64,000 bases of DNA from Micromonospora sp. MW-13. GTDB taxonomy: Bacteria; Actinomycetota; Actinomycetes; Mycobacteriales; Micromonosporaceae. Positions 26,613 through 34,436 of this stretch are shown one piece after another. Made by a program: the position numbers and the translations under genes. The stretch lies in NCBI RefSeq assembly GCF_003434305.1, contig NZ_QKKX01000054.1, positions 1 to 64,000 of the forward strand, in the 5' to 3' direction. The notes below the pieces were generated by a model, which worked only from the letters and a program-made list of their open reading frames with translations, was not told the origin of the DNA and did not search any database. Each line of letters opens with the position of its first letter. Within the stretch, counting starts at the first letter, position 1.

Positions 26613-27959
26613 TCACTTCGGCCAGCTACTCTCGATGCCCTTGAGTACCGTGGCGGTGTCCTTGCCGTTGATCCACTCGACCATGCCCTTCCAGAAGGTC
26701 CCGGCGCCGACGGCGGCCGGCATCAGGTCGGACCCGTCGAAGCGGAAGACGGTCTTCTGGTCCTGGAGGATCTGGACGGACAGCTTGTCGACCGGGTTCG
26801 GCACGTTGGCCAGTTCGAGCTTGTTGTTGGCCGACACCCAGTCACCGATCTTGGCGCGGCTGTTCGCGTACTCGCCGGAGGCCAGGTAGGTCTGCACCGC
26901 CTGGACCTCGGGGCGGTCGGCGAAGGCAGCGACGAACTCGCCGCCGCCGAGGACCGGCTTGCCCTTGGCCGGGTCGATCGCCGGGAAGTAGAACGCGAAG
27001 ACGTCGCCGTCCTCGGCGACCTTGGTGCCCTTGGGCCACTGGTTGGCGTAGAAGGACGCCTGCCGGTGCAGGGCGCACTTGCCGGTGGTGATCGGGGTGC
27101 CCGCCTCCTGGAAGGAGGTGGTGGCGATGCTCTTCACGCCGCCGAAGCCGCCGTTGACGTACTTCTCGTTCTTGAGGATGGTGCCGGCCTTGTCGAGGGC
27201 CTCGGCGACCTTCGGGTCGTTGAACGGGATGCCGTGGGTGGTCCACTGGTCGTAGACCTCGGGGGTCTGCGTCCGCAGCATCATGTCTTCGATCCAGTCG
27301 GTGGCCGGCCAGCCGGTGGCGTCACCGGACTCGATGCCGGCGCACCACGGCTTGGTGCCGCTCGTCGCGATCTGGTCGCTGAGCTTGGTCAGCTCGTCCC
27401 AGGTGGTGGGGACGGTCCAACCCTTCTCCTTGAACGTCTTCGGCGAGTACCACACGAAGGACTTGACGTTCGAGCCGAGCGGGGCGCCGTAGAACTGGCT
27501 GTTCACGGTGCTGTACTTCAGCCAGTCGGCCGAGTAGTTCTGCTCGGCCATCGCCTTGGTGTCGGCGCCGGCCGGCTTGAGCTTGCCGGAGTCGGCGAAC
27601 CGCTTGAGCAGACCGGGCTGCGGGATGAACGCCAGGTCCGGCGCGTTGCCGCCGTCGACCCGGACGCCGAGCTGGGCCTCGAACTCGCCGCTGCCCTCGT
27701 GGTCGATCTTGATGCCGGTGCAGTCCTCGAACTGCTTCCAGGACTGCTCCAGGCGGTCGGCCTCGATGTCCCGGATCGACGAGTAGATCGTGACCTTCTT
27801 GCCGTCCTGGCCGGAGTACTTCTCGTATGCCGCGCACTCAGCGGAGCCCGCGTTGCCGCTCTTCTTGTCGTTGCCGGTGCCACAGGCAGTGACGCTGAGC
27901 GCCAGCCCCAGTACGCCGGCGACCGCGAGAGCCTGGCGTGGTCTGGCAGAGACCGCCAT
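26613..27959 (-). CDS. aglE: ABC transporter alpha-glucoside-binding lipoprotein
   Basis: This 448-residue extracellular solute-binding protein family 1 member has a lipoprotein signal peptide: LGLALSVTACGTG with the lipobox Cys at about residue 27. Downstream blocks are EGSGEFEAQLGVRVDGGNAPDLAFIPQ and VWYSPKTFKEKGWTVPTTWDEL-like hinge segments (shown here in parts), typical of CUT1 alpha-glucoside-binding proteins. It is tethered outside the membrane and delivers substrate to the two permeases. ATG 27959 has AAGGAG. It is the first gene of the operon, with a LacI-type operator 66 bp upstream. Confidence 0.93.
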   Translation of the reverse strand: MAVSARPRQALAVAGVLGLALSVTACGTGNDKKSGNAGSAECAAYEKYSGQDGKKVTIYSSIRDIEADRLEQSWKQFEDCTGIKIDHEGSGEFEAQLGVRVDGGNAPDLAFIPQPGLLKRFADSGKLKPAGADTKAMAEQNYSADWLKYSTVNSQFYGAPLGSNVKSFVWYSPKTFKEKGWTVPTTWDELTKLSDQIATSGTKPWCAGIESGDATGWPATDWIEDMMLRTQTPEVYDQWTTHGIPFNDPKVAEALDKAGTILKNEKYVNGGFGGVKSIATTSFQEAGTPITTGKCALHRQASFYANQWPKGTKVAEDGDVFAFYFPAIDPAKGKPVLGGGEFVAAFADRPEVQAVQTYLASGEYANSRAKIGDWVSANNKLELANVPNPVDKLSVQILQDQKTVFRFDGSDLMPAAVGAGTFWKGMVEWINGKDTATVLKGIESSWPK

Positions 27960-28024
27960 GCCGTTCTCCTTCCTTGCCGGCGCGGTCGTGCTCGACGCGG
28001 CGCCGGTCCGATGGGCGTCACCAC

Positions 28025-28040
28025 ATGTAAGCGCTTGCAT
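28025..28040. promoter_or_regulatory. LacI-family operator upstream of the agl operon
   Basis: ATGTAAGCGCTTGCAT is a 16-bp palindrome with one mismatch, built on the AAGCGCTT core typical of LacI-family sites. It is the likely binding site of the local AglR-type repressor. Confidence 0.75.
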
Positions 28041-28082
28041 AGAAGTGAGTCCAGCCCCATCCGGACACGGACGAGTAACAAT

Positions 28083-28135
28083 CCCGAAACCAGCTCACCC
28101 CTAGTGGGCGCGCTCCCACCGATAGGGGTTTCGGG
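28083..28135. promoter_or_regulatory. nested palindromes with CebR-like operator
   Basis: An outer inverted repeat CCCGAAACC/GGTTTCGGG encloses TGGGCGCGCTCCCA (28105-28118), one base away from the TGGGAGCGCTCCCA box known for the cellobiose repressor CebR. It lies between the agl operator and the divergent M23 peptidase gene and could serve either. Confidence 0.55.
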
Positions 28136-28219
28136 CTGCGTGACGGCCCTTTCCGTGCGTGGAGGTTTCTGTCACGCTGAAGGCAATCGATTGAAGGATG
28201 TCAACATTGGAGGTGCTAG

Positions 28220-28993
28220 ATGCGTAAGCGGTGGTTCAGCCTCGCGGCGGCCGGCGTGCTGGTCGCGGCGACCCTCGTGCCGGCGGCCCCGGCCATGGCC
28301 GCGCCGACCTTCAAGGTGCCGTTCCCCTGTGGTCAGTCCTGGTCCGGCCAGACCCGGTCCGACCACAGCCCGGCCTACGCGGTCGACTTCAACCGCACCG
28401 ACGACCTCGGCGACGCGGTGGTGGCCAGCGCTCCCGGCACCGTCGACCGGGTGACCGACCTCGGCGGCACCAGCTACGGCAAGTACGTCCGGATCGACCA
28501 CGGCGGCGGATACACCACCTACTACGCCCACCTCAACGGCTTCAACGTCTCGGTCGGCCAGAGCGTCGGCTACGGCAAGGTGATCGGCTGGGTGGGCAGC
28601 ACCGGCGGCTCCACCGGGCCGCACCTGCACTACGAGCAGCGGCTCAACGGCAACGACATCCAGGTCCGGTTCAACGGCACGCTGGCGCTGTACTGGGGCA
28701 CGAAGACCTACACCAGCAACAACAACTGCTCCTCGGGCACCGGCTCCGGCACGGTGAACACCGCCGGCAGTCCGCTGACCGTCCGCTCCGGCCCGGGCAC
28801 CGGCTACAGCTCGGTCGGCACCGTCGCCGACGGGGCGAAGGTGACGATCCAGTGCCAGACCAGCGGCACCACGGTCACCGGCACGTACGGCACCAGCTCG
28901 ATCTGGGACCGGATCGGCAGCGGCCGGTTCATCGCCGACGCCTACGTCTACACCGGCTACGACGGCTACATCCCGAACGTCCCGCGCTGCTGA
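28220..28993 (+). CDS. secreted M23 family metallopeptidase with SH3-like domain
   Basis: This 257-residue exported protein has a Sec signal peptide (KRWFSLAAAGVLVAATLVPA, cleavage after AMA near residue 27). The M23/LytM peptidase domain at about 40-160 has metal and catalytic residues H49 and D56 (DHSPAYAVDF), H104 (YYAHLNG) and H135-x-H137 (TGPHLHYEQ). Residues 175-257 form a bacterial SH3-like domain (SPLTVRSGPGTGYSSVGTVA). It probably cuts peptidoglycan cross-links or secreted peptides outside the cell. GGAGGTG precedes the ATG. It is monocistronic with a strong terminator. Confidence 0.93.
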   Translation: MRKRWFSLAAAGVLVAATLVPAAPAMAAPTFKVPFPCGQSWSGQTRSDHSPAYAVDFNRTDDLGDAVVASAPGTVDRVTDLGGTSYGKYVRIDHGGGYTTYYAHLNGFNVSVGQSVGYGKVIGWVGSTGGSTGPHLHYEQRLNGNDIQVRFNGTLALYWGTKTYTSNNNCSSGTGSGTVNTAGSPLTVRSGPGTGYSSVGTVADGAKVTIQCQTSGTTVTGTYGTSSIWDRIGSGRFIADAYVYTGYDGYIPNVPRC

Positions 28994-29008
28994 GGCGCGA
29001 AAGTCGGT

Positions 29009-29049
29009 AAGGGCCCCTCTGCCACGCCCTACCTGGCACAGGGGCCCTT
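29009..29049 (+). terminator. 16-bp hairpin after the M23 gene
   Basis: The arms AAGGGCCCCTCTGCCA and TGGCACAGGGGCCCTT pair with one mismatch, starting 16 bp after the stop. Confidence 0.8.
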
Positions 29050-29161
29050 CGCCGGACGGCAGGACGCCGGGGTCGCCCTGCCCGGAGGGCTCCTGTCTGG
29101 GAGGACGGAACTCCGGTCACGACGACCCCGGCGGGTCGGCGGTGGATACGGAAGTCAGGGG

Positions 29162-29305
29162 TCAACTGAAGATGCTGACACCACCCGGGCCGACCAACAG
29201 CCCGACCACGATGAGGACGATGCCCCACAGGATCTGCCGGCGGAATAGCGCCAGGATGCCGGCGACCACGAGAACGACTGCGAGAATCCAGAGAATCAGC
29301 TCCAT
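29162..29305 (-). CDS. GPGG-motif small membrane protein
   Basis: A 47-residue ORF too short for most gene finders. It reads MELILWILAV at the start, has two hydrophobic helices separated by FRRQ, and ends VGPGGVSIFS. The GPGGVSIF ending is the hallmark of a small actinobacterial membrane protein family of unknown function. Its ATG overlaps the last 10 bases of the metallophosphoesterase gene, so it is the tail of that operon. Confidence 0.85.
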   Translation of the reverse strand: MELILWILAVVLVVAGILALFRRQILWGIVLIVVGLLVGPGGVSIFS

Positions 29306-30069
29306 GACTGCCGAATACCCGAGTGGCCGATCCGGGAAACCTGGCCAGCATCCAGATGATCTCCCACGTGGAAGATGCTGTAGGCCTGCTTGATCACCGG
29401 GTGGGCGACGTTTCGGACCCGGACCCCGCCCGGGGTGGTGCCCCGCTCGCTGCCGGCGTGCGCGTGCCCGTGCAGGGCCAGCGCGGTCGGCGCCGAGTCG
29501 ATGGCCTGCCCGAGCTGGTACGACCCGAGGAACGGGTAGATCTCCAGCGGCTCGCCGGCCAGGGTGTCCGGCACGGGGGAGTAGTGGGTGAGCGCGACCA
29601 GCAGGTCGCAGTCCAGCCCCCGCAGCGCCGCGCCCAGCGCCTCCGCGCTCTCGTTCGTGGTCCGGACGAACGACTTCATCTCCGGCTCGCCGAAGTCACT
29701 GGCGCACCGGCCGGCGAAGCCGCCGCCGAAGCCCTTCACCCCGGCCACGCCGAGCCGCCCCGCGGCGAACTCCAGCACCATCCCCTCGCCCTCCAGCACC
29801 CGGATGCCCACGTCCTGGAGCACCTTGACCACCTGCGGCACCTGGTCGCACTGGTGGTCGTGGTTGCCGAGCACCGTCACCACCGGCACCCCCAGCCCGC
29901 CGAACTCGCGGGCCACGCAGCGCGCCTCGGCCTCGGTGCCGTGCCGGGTCAGGTCACCGGCGAGCAGCAGCACGTCGGCGCAGTCGGGCAGTTCGTCCAG
30001 GGCGGGCCGGAACCGGCCCACCACGTCCTCGTCCACGTGCACATCGCCCACGGCGGCGATCCGGATCAC
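29296..30069 (-). CDS. calcineurin-like metallophosphoesterase
   Basis: This 257-residue protein has the full metallophosphoesterase motif set: GDVHVD (D8, H10), LLAGDLTRHG, LGNHDH, LVALTHYSP and HGHAHAG. It coordinates two metals and hydrolyses a phosphomonoester or diester; the substrate is not predictable. It is cytoplasmic. The start is GTG 30069. It lies 13 bp after the BON gene in a minus-strand operon of nucleotidyltransferase, BON protein, phosphoesterase and GPGG protein. Confidence 0.9.
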   Translation of the reverse strand: MIRIAAVGDVHVDEDVVGRFRPALDELPDCADVLLLAGDLTRHGTEAEARCVAREFGGLGVPVVTVLGNHDHQCDQVPQVVKVLQDVGIRVLEGEGMVLEFAAGRLGVAGVKGFGGGFAGRCASDFGEPEMKSFVRTTNESAEALGAALRGLDCDLLVALTHYSPVPDTLAGEPLEIYPFLGSYQLGQAIDSAPTALALHGHAHAGSERGTTPGGVRVRNVAHPVIKQAYSIFHVGDHLDAGQVSRIGHSGIRQSWS

Positions 30070-30082
30070 CTCTCGACCTCCC

Positions 30083-30379
30083 TCACGGCAACTCCTCGAC
30101 TTCCGTGGGCGCCTGCGCGCGGATCACCCCGATGTCGCTGGTGACCGGCACGTCGGGGAAGCGCTCGGCCACCCGGCGCAGGATCTCCTCCCGCCGGTGC
30201 GGGCTCTCCACCTCGCCGTAGAGCATCAGCCCCCGCTCCCGGAGGACCACGGTGATTCCCTGCTCGGCGACGGCCGGGTCCTCGGCGAGCAGCCGCTGGA
30301 TCTCGGCCTCCACGTACTCGTCGGGCGGGCCGGCGGCGACGGCGGGCGTCCCGGTGGCGCGGTCGCGGTGCGTGCTCAC
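30083..30379 (-). CDS. BON domain protein
   Basis: This 98-residue protein has one BON domain (VEAEIQRLLAEDPAVAEQGI, VVLRERGLMLYGEVESPHRR, EEILRRVAERFPDVPVTSDI). BON domains bind phospholipid or are regulatory adaptors. The GTG start at 30379 overlaps the stop of the upstream nucleotidyltransferase by 4 bp (GTGA), implying coupled translation. Confidence 0.8.
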   Translation of the reverse strand: MSTHRDRATGTPAVAAGPPDEYVEAEIQRLLAEDPAVAEQGITVVLRERGLMLYGEVESPHRREEILRRVAERFPDVPVTSDIGVIRAQAPTEVEELP

Positions 30380-30960
30380 ACGATCTCCTTCTCCTCGGTG
30401 GCGCCGGAGTACGGCACCACGTCCAGCCGGTCGAGCAGCACCAGGAACGCCTCGGCGTACGGGGAGTGCTGCGTCTCCTTGCGTACCCGTTCCCAGTCGA
30501 TCTGTTCCCTCAGCGACCGGGCCAGCGGCAGCGCCCGGGCGAAGTCGCAGTAGTGCTGGGAGAAGCTGAGCAGCTTGTGCACCATCAGTTGGCTCGCCGA
30601 CAGCACCGGCATGTGGATCGCGTCCACCGGCCGAACGATCGTGTCGGCGAAGGTCTCCCCGGTGACCGGGGTCTCGATCGGCCGGTGGATCAGGTCCACC
30701 ATCCGGCCGGCGTCGTAGACCTTCACCAACCAGTCCTCGGGCGGGCGCTCGGCGGTGAAGCCCGCCTCGACGAGGGCCTCCAGGGCCCGGTCGACGTCCT
30801 GCCCGCGGATCAGGAAGTCGACGTCGTGGTCGCTGGAGTGCCCGCCGTGGGCGTACACCGCGAAGCTTCCGCCGAGGGCGAACGGGATCTCGGACTGCTT
30901 GAGCACGGCGGCGACCTTCTTCAGCGTGTGCACCAGGGTCTCGTCCCCGCGCTCGGCCAT
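30376..30960 (-). CDS. nucleotidyltransferase family protein
   Basis: This 194-residue protein has a minimal nucleotidyltransferase fold: ALGGSFAVYAHGG (GGS at 30-32) followed by SDHDVDFLIRG with the metal Asp pair D46/D48. A helical tail contains LMVHKLLSFSQHYCDFARAL. The fold resembles AbiEii/MNT-type proteins, but no antitoxin partner is present, only the BON gene overlapping downstream. Its substrate is unknown. ATG 30960 has GGGAGAG. Confidence 0.8.
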   Translation of the reverse strand: MAERGDETLVHTLKKVAAVLKQSEIPFALGGSFAVYAHGGHSSDHDVDFLIRGQDVDRALEALVEAGFTAERPPEDWLVKVYDAGRMVDLIHRPIETPVTGETFADTIVRPVDAIHMPVLSASQLMVHKLLSFSQHYCDFARALPLARSLREQIDWERVRKETQHSPYAEAFLVLLDRLDVVPYSGATEEKEIV

Positions 30961-31114
30961 CTGGCTCTCCCGTCGGTCGTGAGGTGGACAGGCGGATTCG
31001 ATTTGCGTACCCGGCACAGAGGTCGCCCACACCTGAGCCCGGCCCGACGGGGTGGCAACCGGATGTGAACGGACAAACCGCCAAGGTGAGCGCGGGTCCG
31101 ATAATCTGGGCAGG

Positions 31115-31864
31115 GTGGCCAGATCACTGCGGGAGCGGCGCGGCAAGGCCCGACTGCGCGCCGTCGCCCTGATCGGCATCGACGGTTCGGGCAAGACCAC
31201 TCAGGCCCACCACCTCGCCGAGGCGCTGACCGCCGCCGGACGCCCGGCGACCTACCACCGCAACGCCGGCGGGCGCCGCTGGCTCGGCCGCCTCGCCCAC
31301 CGGCTCGGCCGCCCGGACGCCGAGCGGCTGGTCGGCCGGCGCGGCCTGCTCGCCGTCGAGTCCGTGCTGCGGTGGCTGGCGATCGCGGCGGCGCTGCTGA
31401 GCTGCGTGGCCACCGGCCGCACGGCGGTGATGGACCGCTACTCGGCCTGCCAGTACGCCAGCATCCGGGCGCACGGCGGGCAGCGCTGGGAGCGGTTGGC
31501 CCGCGCCGGGTACCGGGTGTTCCCGCCGCCGCAGGTCACCTTCCTGCTCGCCGTCGACCCGGCCGAGGCGTACCGGCGGATCGAGCGGCGCGGCACCGAC
31601 CACGAGACCATGGGCTGGCTGACCGCCGCGGACACCGCGTACCGGACGTTGCCGGAGTTCCCGACCTTCGTGGTGGTCGACGCCGGTCGCCCGCCGGAGG
31701 AGGTGTCCCGGCAGATCCAGGCCCACCTCGCCGCCTGGCTGCCGGCCGAGCGGCCTGCGAAGGTCGGGGAGCCCGCACCGGCGGGCCCGGCGGTCGGGCC
31801 GGGCCGGGCCGACGCGGCCGACCAGGGGGTGGGCCGGCGGCTGGCGGCCCAGGCCCGCCCGTAG
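31115..31864 (+). CDS. thymidylate kinase-like P-loop kinase
   Basis: This 249-residue protein has Walker A GIDGSGKTTQ at 21-30, MDRYSACQYASIRAHGG (the DR(Y/H) substrate motif), LLAVDPAEAYRRIERRGTDHE and a C-terminal Pro/Ala-rich tail. It resembles dTMP kinase but is probably a paralogue rather than the essential enzyme; similar proteins may phosphorylate other nucleotides or polyphosphate-linked substrates. The frame is open to 31052; I prefer GTG 31115 because it begins just before the conserved core. Confidence 0.75.
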   Translation: MARSLRERRGKARLRAVALIGIDGSGKTTQAHHLAEALTAAGRPATYHRNAGGRRWLGRLAHRLGRPDAERLVGRRGLLAVESVLRWLAIAAALLSCVATGRTAVMDRYSACQYASIRAHGGQRWERLARAGYRVFPPPQVTFLLAVDPAEAYRRIERRGTDHETMGWLTAADTAYRTLPEFPTFVVVDAGRPPEEVSRQIQAHLAAWLPAERPAKVGEPAPAGPAVGPGRADAADQGVGRRLAAQARP

Positions 31865-32113
31865 ACCGACGCGCTCGCGCCGCTGGTGGCCGGCACCGTG
31901 TTGCGGCTCACCCCGGGCAGACACGCCGGCCGCCCCGGGGTCCGGCCCGCCGGCCCGTCCGGACGGCGGGACGCCGGCCCCGTCCGGCACGGCGGCCGGG
32001 CCTGCCGGGGGAGGTGCCGGACGCTGCGGAAATGGCAGTCTTTCGGCAACACTGATGAACGTCCGGAGTACTTTTTTCCCGATACGCGGGGACATGGTTG
32101 ACGCTCACGCCTC

Positions 32114-32130
32114 ATGAAAGTAAGTTTCAT
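32114..32130. promoter_or_regulatory. candidate MurR operator
   Basis: ATGAAA-GTAAG-TTTCAT is a perfect 6-bp inverted repeat placed two bases before the murR GTG start. It is suited to autoregulation by the RpiR-family product. The upstream stretch 31865-32113 shows no gene. Confidence 0.6.
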
Positions 32131-32132
32131 CC

Positions 32133-33047
32133 GTGGCGAAGAGTCCGAAGATTTCTGCGAGTCACGAGCCGGGTGGACTGATCGTCCATATCAGCGGCCT
32201 GCTCCCCTCGCTGTCGCCCGCCGAGCAGCGGGTGGCCCGGCTGGTGGTCGCCGATCCGGCGGACGCCGCCCGGCGCACCATCACCGACCTCGCCACCGCC
32301 GCCGAGACATCCGAGGCGACCGTGATCCGGTTCTGCCGCTCGGTGGGCATGGACGGCTATCCGCAGTTGCGGATCCGGCTCGCCGCCGAGGCGGCCCGCC
32401 GGGTCGAGCCTCCGGACGCCCGGGTGGTCGGCGGTGACATCCCGCCCGGCGCCGACCTGGCCCAGATCATCGCCACCATCGCGTTCAACGACGCGCGGGC
32501 CGTCGAGGAGACGGCCGAGCAGCTCGACCCGGCCGTCTGCGAGCAGGTCGTCGAGGCGATCGTGGGTGCCAGCCGGATCGAGGTCTACGGGGCGGGCGCC
32601 AGCGGCTTCGTCGCCTCCGACTTCCAGCAGAAGCTGCACCGCATCGGCCGGACGGCGTTCTCCTTCCCCGACGTGCACACCGCGCTCACCTCGGCCGCCC
32701 TGCTCGGCAAGGGCGACGTCGCGGTGGGCATCTCGCACACCGGCACCACCGCGGACGTGATCGAGGTGCTGGAGCAGGCCCGGTCCCGGGGCGCGGCGAC
32801 GGTCGCGCTGACCAACTTCCCCCGCTCGCCGATCACCGACGTCGCCGACTTCGTGCTCACCACGGCGGCCCGGGAGACCACCTACCGCTCCGGCGCGATG
32901 GCCAGCCGGCTGGCGCAGCTCACCGTGGTCGACTGCCTCTTCGTGGGCGTGGCCGCCCGGAACCGGGCGCGGACCCGCAAGGCGCTGGAGGTCACCGCCG
33001 CGGCGGTGCAGACCCACCGGGTCGGGTCCGCGCGGAGGCGGGGGTGA
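32133..33047 (+). CDS. murR: MurR/RpiR family transcriptional regulator
   Basis: This 304-residue protein has an N-terminal RpiR HTH (LSPAEQRVARLVVADPADA, TITDLATAAETSEATVIRFC) and a SIS sugar-phosphate-binding domain (RIEVYGAGASGFVASDFQQK, GKGDVAVGISHTGTTADVIE). It should sense a sugar phosphate, most plausibly N-acetylmuramic acid 6-phosphate, because murQ overlaps its stop by 4 bp (GTGA). The GTG start lies directly after a palindromic operator, so leaderless or near-leaderless transcription is possible. Confidence 0.9.
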   Translation: MAKSPKISASHEPGGLIVHISGLLPSLSPAEQRVARLVVADPADAARRTITDLATAAETSEATVIRFCRSVGMDGYPQLRIRLAAEAARRVEPPDARVVGGDIPPGADLAQIIATIAFNDARAVEETAEQLDPAVCEQVVEAIVGASRIEVYGAGASGFVASDFQQKLHRIGRTAFSFPDVHTALTSAALLGKGDVAVGISHTGTTADVIEVLEQARSRGAATVALTNFPRSPITDVADFVLTTAARETTYRSGAMASRLAQLTVVDCLFVGVAARNRARTRKALEVTAAAVQTHRVGSARRRG

Positions 33048-33997
33048 CCGCCGGTCGGGTCGAGCCCGACGAGGCGGCCCCGGCCCCGGCCCGCCCGGTG
33101 GTCCGGGTGGGCGCGCCGACCGAGCGGCGCAACCCGCTCAGCGTGGACCTCGACCTGATGTCCACCCGGGACGTGCTCACCGTGATCAACGACGCCGACC
33201 GCCGGGTGCCGGCCGCCGTCGCGGCGGTCCTCGACGAGATCGCCACCACCGTCGACCTCGCGGTCACCGCGCTGCGCGGCGGATACCGGGTGCACTACTT
33301 CGGCGCCGGCACCTCCGGTCGGCTCGGCGTGCTCGACGCCGCCGAACTGGCCCCCACCTTCAACTCGCCCCGGCACTGGTTCTGCGCCCATCTCGCCGGC
33401 GGCCCCGACGCGATCTGGCGGGCCGTCGAGGACGCCGAGGACGACCACCGGGGCGGGGCGGCCGAGGCCGCGGACTGCGTCGGTGCCGGTGACCTGGTCG
33501 TCGGGCTGGCCGCCAGCGGGCGCACCCCGTACGTTCTCGGGGCGCTCGCCGCGTCCCGGGCGCAGGGGGCGGCGACCGTGCTGCTCTGCGCCAACCCGGA
33601 GGCGGAGGCCGCCTCGTCGGTCGACGTCTTCATCGGCGTGGACTCCGGCCCGGAGGTGGTGACCGGGTCGACCCGGATGAAGGCGGGCACCGCGCAGAAG
33701 CTGGTGCTCAACACGTTCTCCACGGCCGTGATGGTCCGGCTGGGACGGGTCTACTCGAACCTCATGATCGACATGGTGGCCACCAACGCCAAGCTGCGCG
33801 GCCGGATGATCTCGATCCTGGTGGAGGCCACCGGCGGCGCCGAGGAGGCCTGCCGGCGGGCCCTGCACGAGGCCGACGGCGACCTGAAGACCGCCCTGGT
33901 GTCGCTGGTCTCCGGGGCCGAGGTGTCCGCCGCCCGGGCCGCCCTGGCCCGCTCCGCCCACCAGGTGCGCGGCGCCCTCGCCCTGCTCGCCTCCTGA
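33044..33997 (+). CDS. murQ: N-acetylmuramic acid 6-phosphate etherase
   Basis: This 317-residue SIS-domain lyase cleaves the lactyl ether of MurNAc-6-phosphate, giving GlcNAc-6-phosphate and D-lactate in peptidoglycan recycling. Diagnostic blocks: FGAGTSGRLGVLDAAELAPT (substrate loop), GLAASGRTPYVLGAL, EVVTGSTRMKAGTAQKLVLN and NAKLRGRM. Length is typical. It is translationally coupled to murR. No anhMurNAc kinase (anmK) gene is beside it. Confidence 0.96.
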   Translation: MTAGRVEPDEAAPAPARPVVRVGAPTERRNPLSVDLDLMSTRDVLTVINDADRRVPAAVAAVLDEIATTVDLAVTALRGGYRVHYFGAGTSGRLGVLDAAELAPTFNSPRHWFCAHLAGGPDAIWRAVEDAEDDHRGGAAEAADCVGAGDLVVGLAASGRTPYVLGALAASRAQGAATVLLCANPEAEAASSVDVFIGVDSGPEVVTGSTRMKAGTAQKLVLNTFSTAVMVRLGRVYSNLMIDMVATNAKLRGRMISILVEATGGAEEACRRALHEADGDLKTALVSLVSGAEVSAARAALARSAHQVRGALALLAS

Positions 33998-34436
33998 GCT
34001 GCGGCTGCGCCGCCGGGCCGCGTCCCGGTGACGATGGTCACGATCCGGCCGGGGTGGGACTTCACACCCGCCCCGGATTGTTCAACCGGGGCGAGGGTAT
34101 TCCGTGTCCGTGAATGAACCGACCGGTCCGCCGCCGCGTATCAGTCGGTGACCAGGATCGCAGCGTGGTGGTGACCCGGGTCGCTGCGCGCCCGGGGCCG
34201 ACAGTGGTGCCATGCCTACGGGTGGCGGCGTCCGTCGATCCGCCGACCCCGTCCGTGGCGCCAACGGCGAGCCGCCCGACGGGGTGCTGACAGCAAACAT
34301 GGACCGGGCTCTCAGCTACCACTCAGGCATTCGTGACACTTTCGACTCACGACATGGAATCCCCGACGCGTCTCGACTGTTGTGCAGGTGTCAGGTCAGC
34401 ACCGGTGGGCACAGCGGAAGTTACGGGGGAGGGCTG
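33998..34436. other. long leader region upstream of the sigma factor gene
   Basis: 439 bp without a supported gene. The sigma-factor frame is open back to 34212, but that part is not protein-like and lacks a ribosome site. It holds an inverted repeat CGTGA-N10-TCACG (34332-34351), a possible regulator site about 85 bp before the start codon. Confidence 0.5.

Noticed and set aside
30376..30960. MNT/HEPN-type toxin-antitoxin pair based on the nucleotidyltransferase
   Set aside because: The overlapping neighbour is a BON protein, not a HEPN toxin, and the region looks like stable core genome.
34212..34436. N-terminal extension of the sigma factor
   Set aside because: Not like sigma region 1.1, no ribosome site, and a very strong one precedes ATG 34437.
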